This document shows, in pieces, positions 44,805-53,013 of a stretch of DNA of 64,000 bases (position 1 is the first letter of the stretch; each line of letters starts with the position of its first letter). The notes under the pieces are model-generated. The model saw only the letters and a list, made by a program, of their open reading frames with translations. It was not told where the DNA came from and searched no databases. Origin of the DNA: Rubellimicrobium arenae. GTDB lineage: Bacteria; Pseudomonadota; Alphaproteobacteria; Rhodobacterales; Rhodobacteraceae. Location of the stretch: positions 310,001 through 374,000 of the forward strand of contig NZ_JAFMST010000003.1 of the NCBI RefSeq assembly GCF_017916275.1, in the 5' to 3' direction. The position numbers were made by a program, and so were the translations under genes.

Positions 44805-45851
44805 TCAGAACCCGGCCTTGATCTCCTCGAAGGTCTGGGCGTGGCGTTCGCGCGACTCGATGGAGATCGGCAGCTGGGCAAAGATCGGGGCGCTGATCTG
44901 GCCCAGGCCCGACGCGGTCAGGTCCTCCTGAGTGATGTTCTGCATGCCCAGCGTATTGGCGCTGCCCCACCCGGCCGAAACGAGGGCCGGCGCCGTCTCG
45001 GTCGACAGGAAGGCATTGGCGTAATCGTAGACCTTGTCCTCGGAGCCGGGGCCGTTGACCATGTTGACGAGGCCGCAAAGCCAGATGGAGGAGCCCTCCT
45101 GGGGCTCGCGCTGGAAGCCGATGGGGCGGCCTTCCTCCTTCATGGTGGGGAAGGTCTCGTTCCAGGCCCAGGCCACGAGCACCTCGCCCGTGCTCATCAG
45201 TTGCGCCAGCTCGGCGGGGTCGGTCCAGTAGGTGCGCAGGTTGGGGTGCACCTCGCGGAGCCACTGGGCGGCGGCCTCGAACTGCGCGTCGGTGACGTTG
45301 GTCCAGTCGGTCACGCCGGTGGCGAGGTAGGCCAGCGCCCAGGCGTCGTCCACGTTGTCGGGCAGGGCGATGCGCCCGGCGTATTTGGGGTTCTTGAACA
45401 CCTCCAGGCTCGCCACGTCCTCGGCCGGCACCTCGTCGGGGTTGTAGGCGATCGCCGTGGTGCCCCAGTCGGTCGGGATGAAGTACACGTCCCCCTGACC
45501 ACCGATCTGCGTTCCCGTCAGGTTGGCGTCCAGGTTGGCGTAGTCGGTGATCTTGGACGTGTCCCACGGCTCGATGAGGCCGGATTCCTGCCATTTGATG
45601 ACCGAGCCCGAGCAGATATGGGCGACGTCTGCCTGGAAGCCCGAGCGCACCTTCTGGAAGGCTTCCTCCTCATCTCCGAAGAACGAAAAGGTCGGATCCG
45701 CTCCGTTCTTGTCCAGGTAAGGCTGGTGGAACTCGGGCGTTTCGAAGCCGGGATAGTCGAGCACGGTCAGCTCGGCGTCCTGGGCCTGGGCGACATGGCC
45801 CATGGCGACGGCGGCGAGCGACGCGGCGCCCAGAAGGGTCGCGAATTTCAT
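44805..45851 (-). CDS. Periplasmic polyamine-type ABC substrate-binding protein
   Basis: 348 residues of the PotD/PotF-like group. Signal peptide MKFATLLGAASLAAVAMGHVAQAQ, then LTVLDYPGFETPEF, VRSGFQADVAHICSGSVIKWQESGLIEPWDTSKI, FIPTDWGTTAIAYNPDEV and WAWNETFPTMKEEGRPI, which form the ligand cleft seen in spermidine/putrescine binders. No permease or ATPase is adjacent. The ligand is inferred only from family and proximity to agmatinase. Convergent with speB across 123 bases. Confidence 0.84.
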   Translation of the reverse strand: MKFATLLGAASLAAVAMGHVAQAQDAELTVLDYPGFETPEFHQPYLDKNGADPTFSFFGDEEEAFQKVRSGFQADVAHICSGSVIKWQESGLIEPWDTSKITDYANLDANLTGTQIGGQGDVYFIPTDWGTTAIAYNPDEVPAEDVASLEVFKNPKYAGRIALPDNVDDAWALAYLATGVTDWTNVTDAQFEAAAQWLREVHPNLRTYWTDPAELAQLMSTGEVLVAWAWNETFPTMKEEGRPIGFQREPQEGSSIWLCGLVNMVNGPGSEDKVYDYANAFLSTETAPALVSAGWGSANTLGMQNITQEDLTASGLGQISAPIFAQLPISIESRERHAQTFEEIKAGF

Positions 45852-46024
45852 TGATCGTGTCTCCCGTTGGACAGCGTGGCGGTACAGGAGAAACGTTATG
45901 GAGCCCGATCGGCTCCTTCAAGGGCCGGAGTCCCGGGCCGCTGGTCAAGGCTCCTCATCGAAGAGCGAGCTTGCGGGGCCCGTGCGCCCCTGCCACCCTG
46001 CCGCCGTGACGAAGGGAGAGCCTC

Positions 46025-46540
46025 ATGCTCGTGACGGCCGATTGGTGCCGTATGATGGCGCGCTACAACGCATGGCAGAACAGTGGCTTGTTTGAGATCG
46101 TGGCCGCGTTGCCCGAAGACGAGCTCTTGCGGGATCGGGGGGCCTGGTTCGGATCCATCCTGGCCACCCTGAGCCATCTTCTGTGGGCGGACCGAACCTG
46201 GATGGGCCGGATCCGTGGTGACGCGCCAAGCCTCGGGGGCATTCCCGAAAGCGTCCGCATGGCGCCCACTGCGGCCGCCTGGGCCAAGGCTCGACGCGAG
46301 ACGGACGACGACCTCCTGCATTGGACGGCCCAGCTGCCGGACGCTGCTCTGGACCAGGGACTCACCTGGGTCCCGGCCAGCGGCGGGCCACCGCGCACGC
46401 AGCCGCTGGCGATCGTGGTCTCGCATATGTTCAATCATCAGACCCACCACCGGGGTCAGGTCCACGCCATGCTGACCGCAGCCGGCGTCCGGCCGCCACC
46501 GACCGACCTGATCGCCATGCCCCACCAAGGAGCCATCTGA
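46025..46540 (+). CDS. DinB-family putative metal-dependent enzyme
   Basis: 171 residues forming the DinB/YfiT four-helix bundle: MARYNAWQNSGLFEIVAALPEDELLRDRGAWFGSILATLSHLLWADRTWMGR and the C-terminal HMFNHQTHHRGQVHAML. The three metal-ligand histidines are His in LSHLLWADR plus two in NHQTHHRGQ. Family members are often thiol transferases. A strong AAGGGAG ribosome site precedes the ATG, and the stop overlaps the acuI start (TGATG). Confidence 0.88.
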   Translation: MLVTADWCRMMARYNAWQNSGLFEIVAALPEDELLRDRGAWFGSILATLSHLLWADRTWMGRIRGDAPSLGGIPESVRMAPTAAAWAKARRETDDDLLHWTAQLPDAALDQGLTWVPASGGPPRTQPLAIVVSHMFNHQTHHRGQVHAMLTAAGVRPPPTDLIAMPHQGAI

Positions 46541-47517
46541 TGAAAGCCCTCCTGGTCCAACAGCGCGACGCAGGTCTCGACGCGGCCGTGACCGACGTCG
46601 CGGACGACCGCCTTCCGGACGGCGACGTCACCGTGGCGGTGCGGCACTCCACGTTGAACTACAAGGACGGCCTGTGCCTCACGGGGGGCGGGGGCCTCGT
46701 CAGGACCTATCCTCATGTCCCGGGCATCGACTTTTCCGGTGTCGTGGAAGAGTCGTCCGACCCGCGCTGGAAGCCCGGCGATCCCGTGATCCTGACAGGC
46801 TGGCGGGTCGGGGAGACGCGGTGGGGCGGCTATGCCGAGCGCGCCCGCGTCAAGGGCGATTGGCTGGTCCGGGTGCCCGAAGGGCTCTCGATGCGGCAGG
46901 CCATGGCGGTCGGAACGGCCGGGCTCACCTCGATGCTCGCCATCCTGGCCCTCGAGGCCCACGGCCTTGCGCCCGACCATGGCGAGGTGCTCGTGACGGG
47001 GGGCTCGGGCGGCGTGGGCAGCGTGGCGGTGATGCTGCTGGCGGCGGCTGGTTACCGGGTCGCTGCCGTCACCGGCCGCCCGGAGAACGAGGACTACCTC
47101 CGCAGCCTTGGCGCAGAGCGGATCGTGCCGCGCGACGCCCTGGCCCAGACCACGTCCCGGCCGCTTGAATCCGAGACCTGGGCCGGCTGCGTGGATGCCG
47201 TCGGCGGGGCGATGCTGGCCAGGGTGCTGGGACAGATGAAATACCGCGCGTCGGTCGCCGCGGTCGGCCTTGCGGGAGGATCGCAGCTTCCGGCGACGGT
47301 CATTCCTTTCCTGCTGCGAGGCGTGAACCTCCTTGGCATCGACTCGGTCATGGCTCCGATGCCCGAACGGGAGGCGGCTTGGGCCAGGATCGCGCGCGAT
47401 CTGCCCAAGGACAGGATGGAACCCATGATCGCCCCCGCCCGGCTGGAGGACTTGCCCGACCTGGGGCGGGCGATCCTGGACGGCCGGGTGAGGGGCCGGG
47501 TCGTCGTGGACCTTTGA
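46540..47517 (+). CDS. acuI: Acrylyl-CoA reductase AcuI (YhdH-type MDR)
   Basis: NADPH-dependent reduction of acryloyl-CoA to propionyl-CoA, used in 3-hydroxypropionate and dimethylsulfoniopropionate metabolism and in detoxifying acryloyl-CoA. The 325 residues match Rhodobacter AcuI closely as I recall it: STLNYKDGLCLTGGGGLVRTYPHVPGIDFSG, VILTGWRVGETRWGGYAE, AMAVGTAGLTSMLAILALE, and the nucleotide-binding GGSGGVGSVAVMLL. A good AAGGAG site lies within the end of the DinB gene. No dmd or dddP-type gene is nearby. Confidence 0.92.
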   Translation: MKALLVQQRDAGLDAAVTDVADDRLPDGDVTVAVRHSTLNYKDGLCLTGGGGLVRTYPHVPGIDFSGVVEESSDPRWKPGDPVILTGWRVGETRWGGYAERARVKGDWLVRVPEGLSMRQAMAVGTAGLTSMLAILALEAHGLAPDHGEVLVTGGSGGVGSVAVMLLAAAGYRVAAVTGRPENEDYLRSLGAERIVPRDALAQTTSRPLESETWAGCVDAVGGAMLARVLGQMKYRASVAAVGLAGGSQLPATVIPFLLRGVNLLGIDSVMAPMPEREAAWARIARDLPKDRMEPMIAPARLEDLPDLGRAILDGRVRGRVVVDL

Positions 47518-47576
47518 TCCGTGACGCCGGTCCCAGCCCCTTGCAGCTTCGCTTCGCTTCGGATCTTTCACACGCC

Positions 47577-48809
47577 ATGACAGCCCTGGACATCGATTGG
47601 GTTCGCGCCCAGTTCCCCGCCTTCGCCGTGCCGGCCCTCCAAGGGCAAGCGTTCTTCGAGAATGCAGGAGGATCGTACCCCTGCGCCCAAGTGGTTCATC
47701 GGCTGACGCGCTTCTACACGGAGCGGAAGGTCCAGCCTTACGCGCCCTATGTCGCGTCCCAGATCGCCGGCGCCGAAATGGACGAAGCACGGACCCGCCT
47801 CGCGGCCATGCTCGGCGTCGCGACGGAGGAGTTGTCCTTTGGACCGTCCACCACCGCGAACACCTATGTCCTGGCCCAGGCCGTGCGCCGGTGGCTTCGG
47901 CCGGGCGAGGCGATTGTGGTCACCGATCAGGACCACGAGGCGAATTCCGGCCCTTGGCGCCGGCTGGCCGACGACGGCATCGAGGTGCGGGAGTGGCGCC
48001 TCGATCCAGCCACCGGCCACCTCGATCCCGAACGGCTCGAGGAGCTGTTAGCGGACGGCAGGGTGCGCCTGGTCTGTTTCACGCATTGCTCGAATGTCAT
48101 CGCCGAAATCAATGATGTTTCTGGAATTTCGGCTTTATGCCGGGCGCATGGCGCGCGCACCTGCGTCGATGGGGTCAGCTATGCGCCGCATGGCCTGCCC
48201 GACGTGGGGGCTCTGGGCTGCGACGTGTACCTGTTCAGCGCCTACAAGGTGTTCGGGCCGCATCAGGGCATCATGGTCATCCGAGAGGACTTTGGACGCG
48301 AGCTGCCGAACCAGGGCCACTTCTTCAACGGTGACGTCCTCTACAAGAGGTTCACTCCGGCGGGGCCTGACCACGCCCAGATCGCGGCCTCCGCTGGCAT
48401 GGCCGACTACTTCGAGGCGCTGTCGTCCCGCCATGGCGGCCCCTCGACGGGTGCCGCGGCGGCCCGGATGGCCCATGACCTCATGAGAGCGCAGGAGGTA
48501 ACCCTCCTGCAACCGCTGCTGGATGCGCTTGCCTCACGGAACGATCTCCGGCTCCTGGGGCCGACCAAAGCCGAGAACCGGGCGCCGACCGTTGCAGTGG
48601 AGTTGCCGGGGCCGGGCGAAGAGGCGGCACGGAGACTGGCGGCCCGGGGCATCATGGCAGGGGGTGGGGACTTCTATGCCGTCCGTCCGCTCAGGGCGAT
48701 GGGGATCGACCCCGCCAAGGGGGTCCTGCGGCTCAGCTTCACGCATTACACGTCCGAGCAGGACATCGATCGTCTGATCGACGCCCTGAACAGCCTCAGG
48801 GCTAGCTGA
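47577..48809 (+). CDS. Class V PLP aminotransferase (cysteine desulfurase-like)
   Basis: 410 residues with the class V fold: ENAGGSYPCAQVVHRL N-terminus, GPSTTANTYVLAQAVRRWLRPGEAIVVTDQDHEANSGPW, CFTHCSNVIAEINDVSGISALCRAHGARTCVDGVSYAPHG (PLP-binding Asp) and FSAYKVFGPHQG with the Schiff-base Lys. It resembles the CsdA-like subgroup annotated as cysteine desulfurases or isopenicillin-N epimerase-like enzymes; the active-site Cys loop of IscS is not obvious, so desulfurase activity is uncertain. No clear Shine-Dalgarno. It follows acuI by 59 bases. Confidence 0.85.
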   Translation: MTALDIDWVRAQFPAFAVPALQGQAFFENAGGSYPCAQVVHRLTRFYTERKVQPYAPYVASQIAGAEMDEARTRLAAMLGVATEELSFGPSTTANTYVLAQAVRRWLRPGEAIVVTDQDHEANSGPWRRLADDGIEVREWRLDPATGHLDPERLEELLADGRVRLVCFTHCSNVIAEINDVSGISALCRAHGARTCVDGVSYAPHGLPDVGALGCDVYLFSAYKVFGPHQGIMVIREDFGRELPNQGHFFNGDVLYKRFTPAGPDHAQIAASAGMADYFEALSSRHGGPSTGAAAARMAHDLMRAQEVTLLQPLLDALASRNDLRLLGPTKAENRAPTVAVELPGPGEEAARRLAARGIMAGGGDFYAVRPLRAMGIDPAKGVLRLSFTHYTSEQDIDRLIDALNSLRAS

Positions 48810-48873
48810 GACGCACGGTAGCGGCCTTGGTCCGATCCGACCTGAACTGATCCTCCACTCTGGCGAACCGCCC

Positions 48874-50325
48874 ATGACCGAATCCACATCCCCGATCCTG
48901 CTATGGTTCCGGCGAGATCTGCGTCTGTCCGATCATCCCGCCCTGAACGCGGCCGTCGCAACGGGCCGGCCGGTCATCCCCATCTTCCTTCATGACGAGG
49001 GGATCGAGACACTGGGGGCGGCAGCGCGGTTGCGGATCGGCTTCGCTGTCGGTGAACTCGCCCGCGCTCTTGAAGCCTTGGGGAGCCGGCTCATCCTCCG
49101 GCGCGGACCGGCGCTCCAAAGCCTGACGGCTCTGGTCAGCGAAACCCAGGCCGGCACAGTCTGGTGGAGCCGTCTGCACGATCCCATGTCGCAGCGGCGC
49201 GACGAGGCTGTGTCGCACGGGCTCCGGGCGGCGGGAATCGAGACGCGGGCCTGGCCCGGGCATCTGCTCTTCGAGCCCGAGAAGGTCGCGACCGGAACAG
49301 GTGGCAGCTTCAAGGTTTACGGCGCGTTCTTCAAGTCCATCGTGAACCGCGATCCCGGCCTGCCTCTGCCCGCTCCGGATCGGCTGATGGCCCCTGCGTC
49401 CTGGCCTCGATCGGACCGGCTCGAAGATTGGCGCCTGTCTGCGGCCCTGCGGGGCGGGGCTCCGATCGTGGCCGCCTGGCAGCGCCCAGGCGAGCGACGT
49501 GCCCACGAACGGCTCGAGTGTTTCCTGGCCGAGAAGATCGGTTCCTACCCCGAATCCCGCGAATACCCGTCGCTGGACGGCACCTCGGGTCTTTCCGAGA
49601 ACCTGACCTATGGCGAGATCAGCGTCCGCACCTGCTGGCGGGCCGGCCTTGCGGCTCTGGAACGGGGGGAAGCCGGAGCGGACCGGTTCCTTCGAGAACT
49701 CGCCTGGCGGGAGTTCTCGCATCATCTCCTGTTCCATGCCCCAGGGCTCGCCATGGACCCTTGGCGGCCCGAATGGCGATCCTTTCCCTGGACCGACGAC
49801 GCCGAGGCCCCGCTGGTTCAAGCTTGGAAGAAGGGTCGGACAGGCGTCCGACTGGTCGACGCCGCCATGCGCGAGATGTACGTGACCGGCCGGATGCACA
49901 ACCGCGCGCGCATGATCGTTGCATCGTTCCTGACCAAGCACATGATGGTCCATTGGCGCGTGGGCCTGACCTGGTTCGAGGAGTGTCTGACCGACTGGGA
50001 TCCAGCCAGCAATGCCGTCAACTGGCAGTGGGTCGCCGGATCGGGCCCGGACGCGGCCCCGTTCTTCCGCATCTTCAACCCCGTGGCGCAGGCCAAGACC
50101 TATGACGCCGAGGGCCGCTACGCCCAGCGCTGGATTGCCGAGGGACAGTCGGACGCGCCTGCGACGGCCCTCAGCTTCTTCGAAGCGGTCCCGCGCTCCT
50201 GGGGCCTGTCGTCCCGCGATCCCTATCCTGCGCCGGTGCTGGACCTAGCTCTGGCTCGGGAGAGGGCGCTGGAGGCCTTTCGCGCGCGGTCGCGCCGTGT
50301 CGAGGCCGTCGGAGGTGACGCGTGA
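48874..50325 (+). CDS. phr: Deoxyribodipyrimidine photolyase
   Basis: FAD light-driven repair of cyclobutane pyrimidine dimers. 483 residues: N-terminal antenna domain (ILLWFRRDLRLSDHPALNAAVATGRPVIPIFL), LSENLTYGEISVR, ELAWREFSHHLLFHAP, TGVRLVDAAMREMYVTGRMHNRARMIVASFLTKHMMVHWR and DWDPASNAVNWQWVAGSGPDAAPFFRIFNP, the class I signature. The phrA-cfaA pair in Rhodobacter sphaeroides belongs to the RpoE/ChrR singlet-oxygen regulon; the same adjacency is seen here. The upstream 64 bases contain TGATCC but no fitting -10. Confidence 0.95.
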   Translation: MTESTSPILLWFRRDLRLSDHPALNAAVATGRPVIPIFLHDEGIETLGAAARLRIGFAVGELARALEALGSRLILRRGPALQSLTALVSETQAGTVWWSRLHDPMSQRRDEAVSHGLRAAGIETRAWPGHLLFEPEKVATGTGGSFKVYGAFFKSIVNRDPGLPLPAPDRLMAPASWPRSDRLEDWRLSAALRGGAPIVAAWQRPGERRAHERLECFLAEKIGSYPESREYPSLDGTSGLSENLTYGEISVRTCWRAGLAALERGEAGADRFLRELAWREFSHHLLFHAPGLAMDPWRPEWRSFPWTDDAEAPLVQAWKKGRTGVRLVDAAMREMYVTGRMHNRARMIVASFLTKHMMVHWRVGLTWFEECLTDWDPASNAVNWQWVAGSGPDAAPFFRIFNPVAQAKTYDAEGRYAQRWIAEGQSDAPATALSFFEAVPRSWGLSSRDPYPAPVLDLALARERALEAFRARSRRVEAVGGDA

Positions 50326-50382
50326 CAAATCGGCGCAGAGGCTTAACTTTGCCCGGGGAATGACAAACAGGGGCAGCGGCCG

Positions 50383-51591
50383 ATGATTCTCACCTCCACT
50401 GAGGGGCAGGACAACCTGCCGCGTTACTTCGCGCAGGTCTTCGCGGTCGCCGAGCGCCTGCCCCGAGGGAGGCTCGACATCGTGCTGCCGGATGGCCGGC
50501 GCTTTCGGGCCGAGGGGCGCGAGCCCGGGTATGTCGCCGAGGTGGTGGTCCACAACGCCGACCTATTCGCTCGAACGGTGCGGGAGGGCCACCTGGGCTT
50601 CTGCGACGCCTATCTGGAAGGCTGGTGGTCCACGCCGGACCTGATGGCCTTCATGGACTTCATGAACGACGAGGCCGACGATATCTACGACGGCTTCCCC
50701 GGCGCGTTCTTCGTCCGGGCCTACGAGCGATTGCGCTTCTGGCTCCAAAGCAACACCAAGCGCCAGGCGCGCAAGAACATCAGCTACCATTACGATCTGG
50801 GCAACGAGTTCTACGGCCTTTGGCTGGACGAGACGATGACCTATTCGTCGGCCCTTTTCGACCGGGGGCAGCAGAGCCTGGAGGCCGCGCAACGCCGCAA
50901 GTACGAGAGCATGGTGGATCAGATGGGCGCCAAGCCCGGCGAGCACGTCCTCGAGATCGGCTGCGGGTGGGGAGGCTTTGCCGAGTATGCGGCCAAGGAG
51001 CGGGGGCTGCGGGTGACGGGGCTCACCATTTCCAAGGAGCAGCTCGCCTATGCGCAGGACCGGATCGCCCGGGCCGGGCTTCAGGATCGGGTCACGCTCA
51101 AGCTGCAGGACTACCGGGACGAACAGGGCGTCTACGACGGCGTGGCGTCCATCGAGATGTTTGAGGCGGTGGGCGAGAAATACTGGCCCGTCTACTTCGA
51201 AACCCTGAAGCGGTGCCTCAAGCCGGGGCGCAGCGCGACCTTGCAGATCATCACGATCTCGGACCAGCGTTGGGATCTGTACCGCTCGGGCGTCGACTTC
51301 ATCCAGAAGTACATCTTTCCAGGCGGGATGCTCCCCAGCCCCAAGGTGCTGCGGTCCGAAGTCGAGAAGGCGGGACTGCGAGTGCTGAACTCCATCGAGT
51401 TCGGCGAAAGCTACAGCCAGACGCTTCGCCGGTGGCACGAGACCTTCAACGGCCGGTGGGACGAGGTGGCCCGGCTCGGCTTCGACGAACGCTTCCGGCG
51501 GATGTGGAACTTCTACCTCGCCTCCTGCGCGGGCGCGTTCCACGGTGGAAGCTGCGATGTCACCCAGATCACGATGGCCAAGCCGGCCTGA
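50383..51591 (+). CDS. cfa: Cyclopropane-fatty-acyl-phospholipid synthase
   Basis: SAM-dependent enzyme that cyclopropanates (or modifies) unsaturated membrane acyl chains. 402 residues: N-terminal lipid-binding part (~1-120), ISYHYDLGNEFYGLWLDETMTYSSALF, the SAM motif VLEIGCGWGGFAEYAA, YDGVASIEMFEAVGEKYW, FIQKYIFPGGMLPS and the C-terminal MWNFYLASCAGAFHGGSCDVTQI. It starts 57 bases after phr. In R. sphaeroides the equivalent cfaA is co-regulated with phrA in the singlet-oxygen response (established there, inferred here). Confidence 0.94.
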   Translation: MILTSTEGQDNLPRYFAQVFAVAERLPRGRLDIVLPDGRRFRAEGREPGYVAEVVVHNADLFARTVREGHLGFCDAYLEGWWSTPDLMAFMDFMNDEADDIYDGFPGAFFVRAYERLRFWLQSNTKRQARKNISYHYDLGNEFYGLWLDETMTYSSALFDRGQQSLEAAQRRKYESMVDQMGAKPGEHVLEIGCGWGGFAEYAAKERGLRVTGLTISKEQLAYAQDRIARAGLQDRVTLKLQDYRDEQGVYDGVASIEMFEAVGEKYWPVYFETLKRCLKPGRSATLQIITISDQRWDLYRSGVDFIQKYIFPGGMLPSPKVLRSEVEKAGLRVLNSIEFGESYSQTLRRWHETFNGRWDEVARLGFDERFRRMWNFYLASCAGAFHGGSCDVTQITMAKPA

Positions 51592-51802
51592 CGGGGGCAG
51601 GGCCGCGGCGTTCCGTAAGGGGGTCGCAGCCACGGTTCCTGCGGTCCGGCCCGCGAGGGGGCCGACCGATCCGCTGGACGCGCCCTGGCTTTTCGTCGAG
51701 AACGTTCCTGCTATCGCGGTGCCCGTGTCGGGATCGGCGCTCCGGCACGGAGCAGCCGGGGCAGGGCTCGCGACCGAATGGATGGTGCGCGATCTCACAT
51801 GA
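51545..51802 (+). CDS. Short doubtful ORF between cfa and the Nudix-fusion gene
   Basis: An 85-residue frame starts inside cfa in a different frame and ends with a TGA that overlaps the next gene's ATG (ATGA at 51799-51802). The part past the cfa stop reads ...DPLDAPWLFVENVPAIAVPVSGSALRHGAAGAGLATEWMVRDLT with fairly high third-position GC. There is no Shine-Dalgarno and no recognised domain. It may be a small coupled gene, a relic, or chance in GC-rich DNA; the start is arbitrary. Confidence 0.25.
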   Translation: MEAAMSPRSRWPSRPDGGRAAAFRKGVAATVPAVRPARGPTDPLDAPWLFVENVPAIAVPVSGSALRHGAAGAGLATEWMVRDLT

Positions 51803-52908
51803 CTACATTCTTCTTCTACGGCACGCTTCGCTATCGGCCCATGCTCGAGCTTCTGTCCGGCGGGACGGGGGGGGCTGAGTGCCGGAACGCCGAACTGCCC
51901 GGCTACCGCGTCCTCCGATCGGTCGAGGGTGACCTGCCGATCCTTGTCGAGGATCAGGCCGCGAAGGCGGTCGGCACGTCATGGACGCTCTCGCTCGATG
52001 CCCAGGAACGGCTCGACGCCTACGAGCTGCCCTTCGGCTACACGCGGCGAACTGTCACCATCCTGGTCGAAGGGGAGCCGGCGCAGGCCGAAGTCTACTT
52101 CCCACCTGAATCGCTGAAGGTCGGCGAGGAGGACTGGTCCTTCGAGGGATGGCTGCGGCACTCCCTTCCGCTGCCAATGCGCCGCGCGGCCGAGATCGCC
52201 GCGCATGAGCCGCCGCTCGTGGGGCAGGCGCTCCAGCAGCAGGGGCCGATGATCGATCATCGCGCGGCGGCATCCCTGCGCGCCCGCGCGGCCCCGACAT
52301 CCCTGCGCCACCGCGCCGCCCCCGAGGACTTTGAGCTGCGTCGCATCCGTCCCCCGGCAGGAAGCTTCTTCCGTTTCGAAGGCCTGGAGGTGGACCACCG
52401 ACGGTTCGACGGAAGCCGGGCGGCTGGCCTGCCGCGGGAGGTCATGGTCGGCGCCGATGCGGCGCTGGTGCTGCCCTATGACGAACGACGTGACCGTGTG
52501 CTGCTCGTGGAGCAGTTCCGATCGGGCCCGGCGCGCCGCGGCGACCCCCAGCCCTGGATCCTGGAGCCCGTCGCCGGCCTCGTCGACGCGGGGGAGACAC
52601 CCGAGGAGGCTGGACGGCGCGAAGCGCAGGAGGAGGCCGGTCTCGAGATCGACACCCTGATCCCGATGTTCACCGGCTATGCGTCGCCCGGAAACGCAAC
52701 GGATCATTTCTACGCCTATCTCGCGCCCTGCGACCTGCCCGACGATCACGCCACCTCCGGTGGCCTCGAATCGGAGCAGGAGGACCTCAAGCTGCATCTT
52801 CTCTCCTTCGATCAGGCCATGGCGCTTCTGGACTCCGGAGAGGCGAACGCCGTGCCGCTCATCTCCATGCTCCTGTGGCTGGACCGATGGCGCGCCGGGC
52901 GGCGCTGA
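51799..52908 (+). CDS. trgB: Gamma-glutamylcyclotransferase-like / Nudix fusion (TrgB-like)
   Basis: 369 residues. Residues ~1-125 form a gamma-glutamylcyclotransferase/AIG2-like domain (FFFYGTLRYRPML, YELPFGYTRR, VYFPPE). After a linker of ~60 residues rich in Arg/Ala, a Nudix domain (~185-365) has a perfect box with G260, E266, REAQEE 274-279 and G281, as in ADP-ribose pyrophosphatases of the YffH/AdpP group. The fusion matches Rhodobacter TrgB, encoded beside cysK in a tellurite-resistance locus (from memory). cysK also follows here. Starts at 51799; an ATG at 51778 is an alternative. Confidence 0.8.
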   Translation: MTTFFFYGTLRYRPMLELLSGGTGGAECRNAELPGYRVLRSVEGDLPILVEDQAAKAVGTSWTLSLDAQERLDAYELPFGYTRRTVTILVEGEPAQAEVYFPPESLKVGEEDWSFEGWLRHSLPLPMRRAAEIAAHEPPLVGQALQQQGPMIDHRAAASLRARAAPTSLRHRAAPEDFELRRIRPPAGSFFRFEGLEVDHRRFDGSRAAGLPREVMVGADAALVLPYDERRDRVLLVEQFRSGPARRGDPQPWILEPVAGLVDAGETPEEAGRREAQEEAGLEIDTLIPMFTGYASPGNATDHFYAYLAPCDLPDDHATSGGLESEQEDLKLHLLSFDQAMALLDSGEANAVPLISMLLWLDRWRAGRR

Positions 52909-52926
52909 CCGCCACGCTGGGACAGG

Positions 52927-52952
52927 GGGCGGAGAACCACTCGGCTCCGCCC
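52927..52952 (+). terminator. Hairpin terminator after the TrgB-like gene
   Basis: Perfect 8-bp stem (GGGCGGAG at 52927-52934, CTCCGCCC at 52945-52952) with a 10-base loop, 18 bases past the stop. Downstream sequence is only moderately T-rich (CTTGAGTTT). It probably separates the TrgB-like gene from cysK. Confidence 0.5.
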
Positions 52953-53013
52953 GCTCGCCTTGAGTTTCGCGGGAGCCCTCCCTAGACAGGGGGCGCAACC
53001 AGAGGCCGCTTCC

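Noticed and set aside
48848-48853. TGATCC as an RpoE -35 element for phr
   Set aside because: Eighteen bases further the sequence runs into the start codon and shows no TAAG-type -10.
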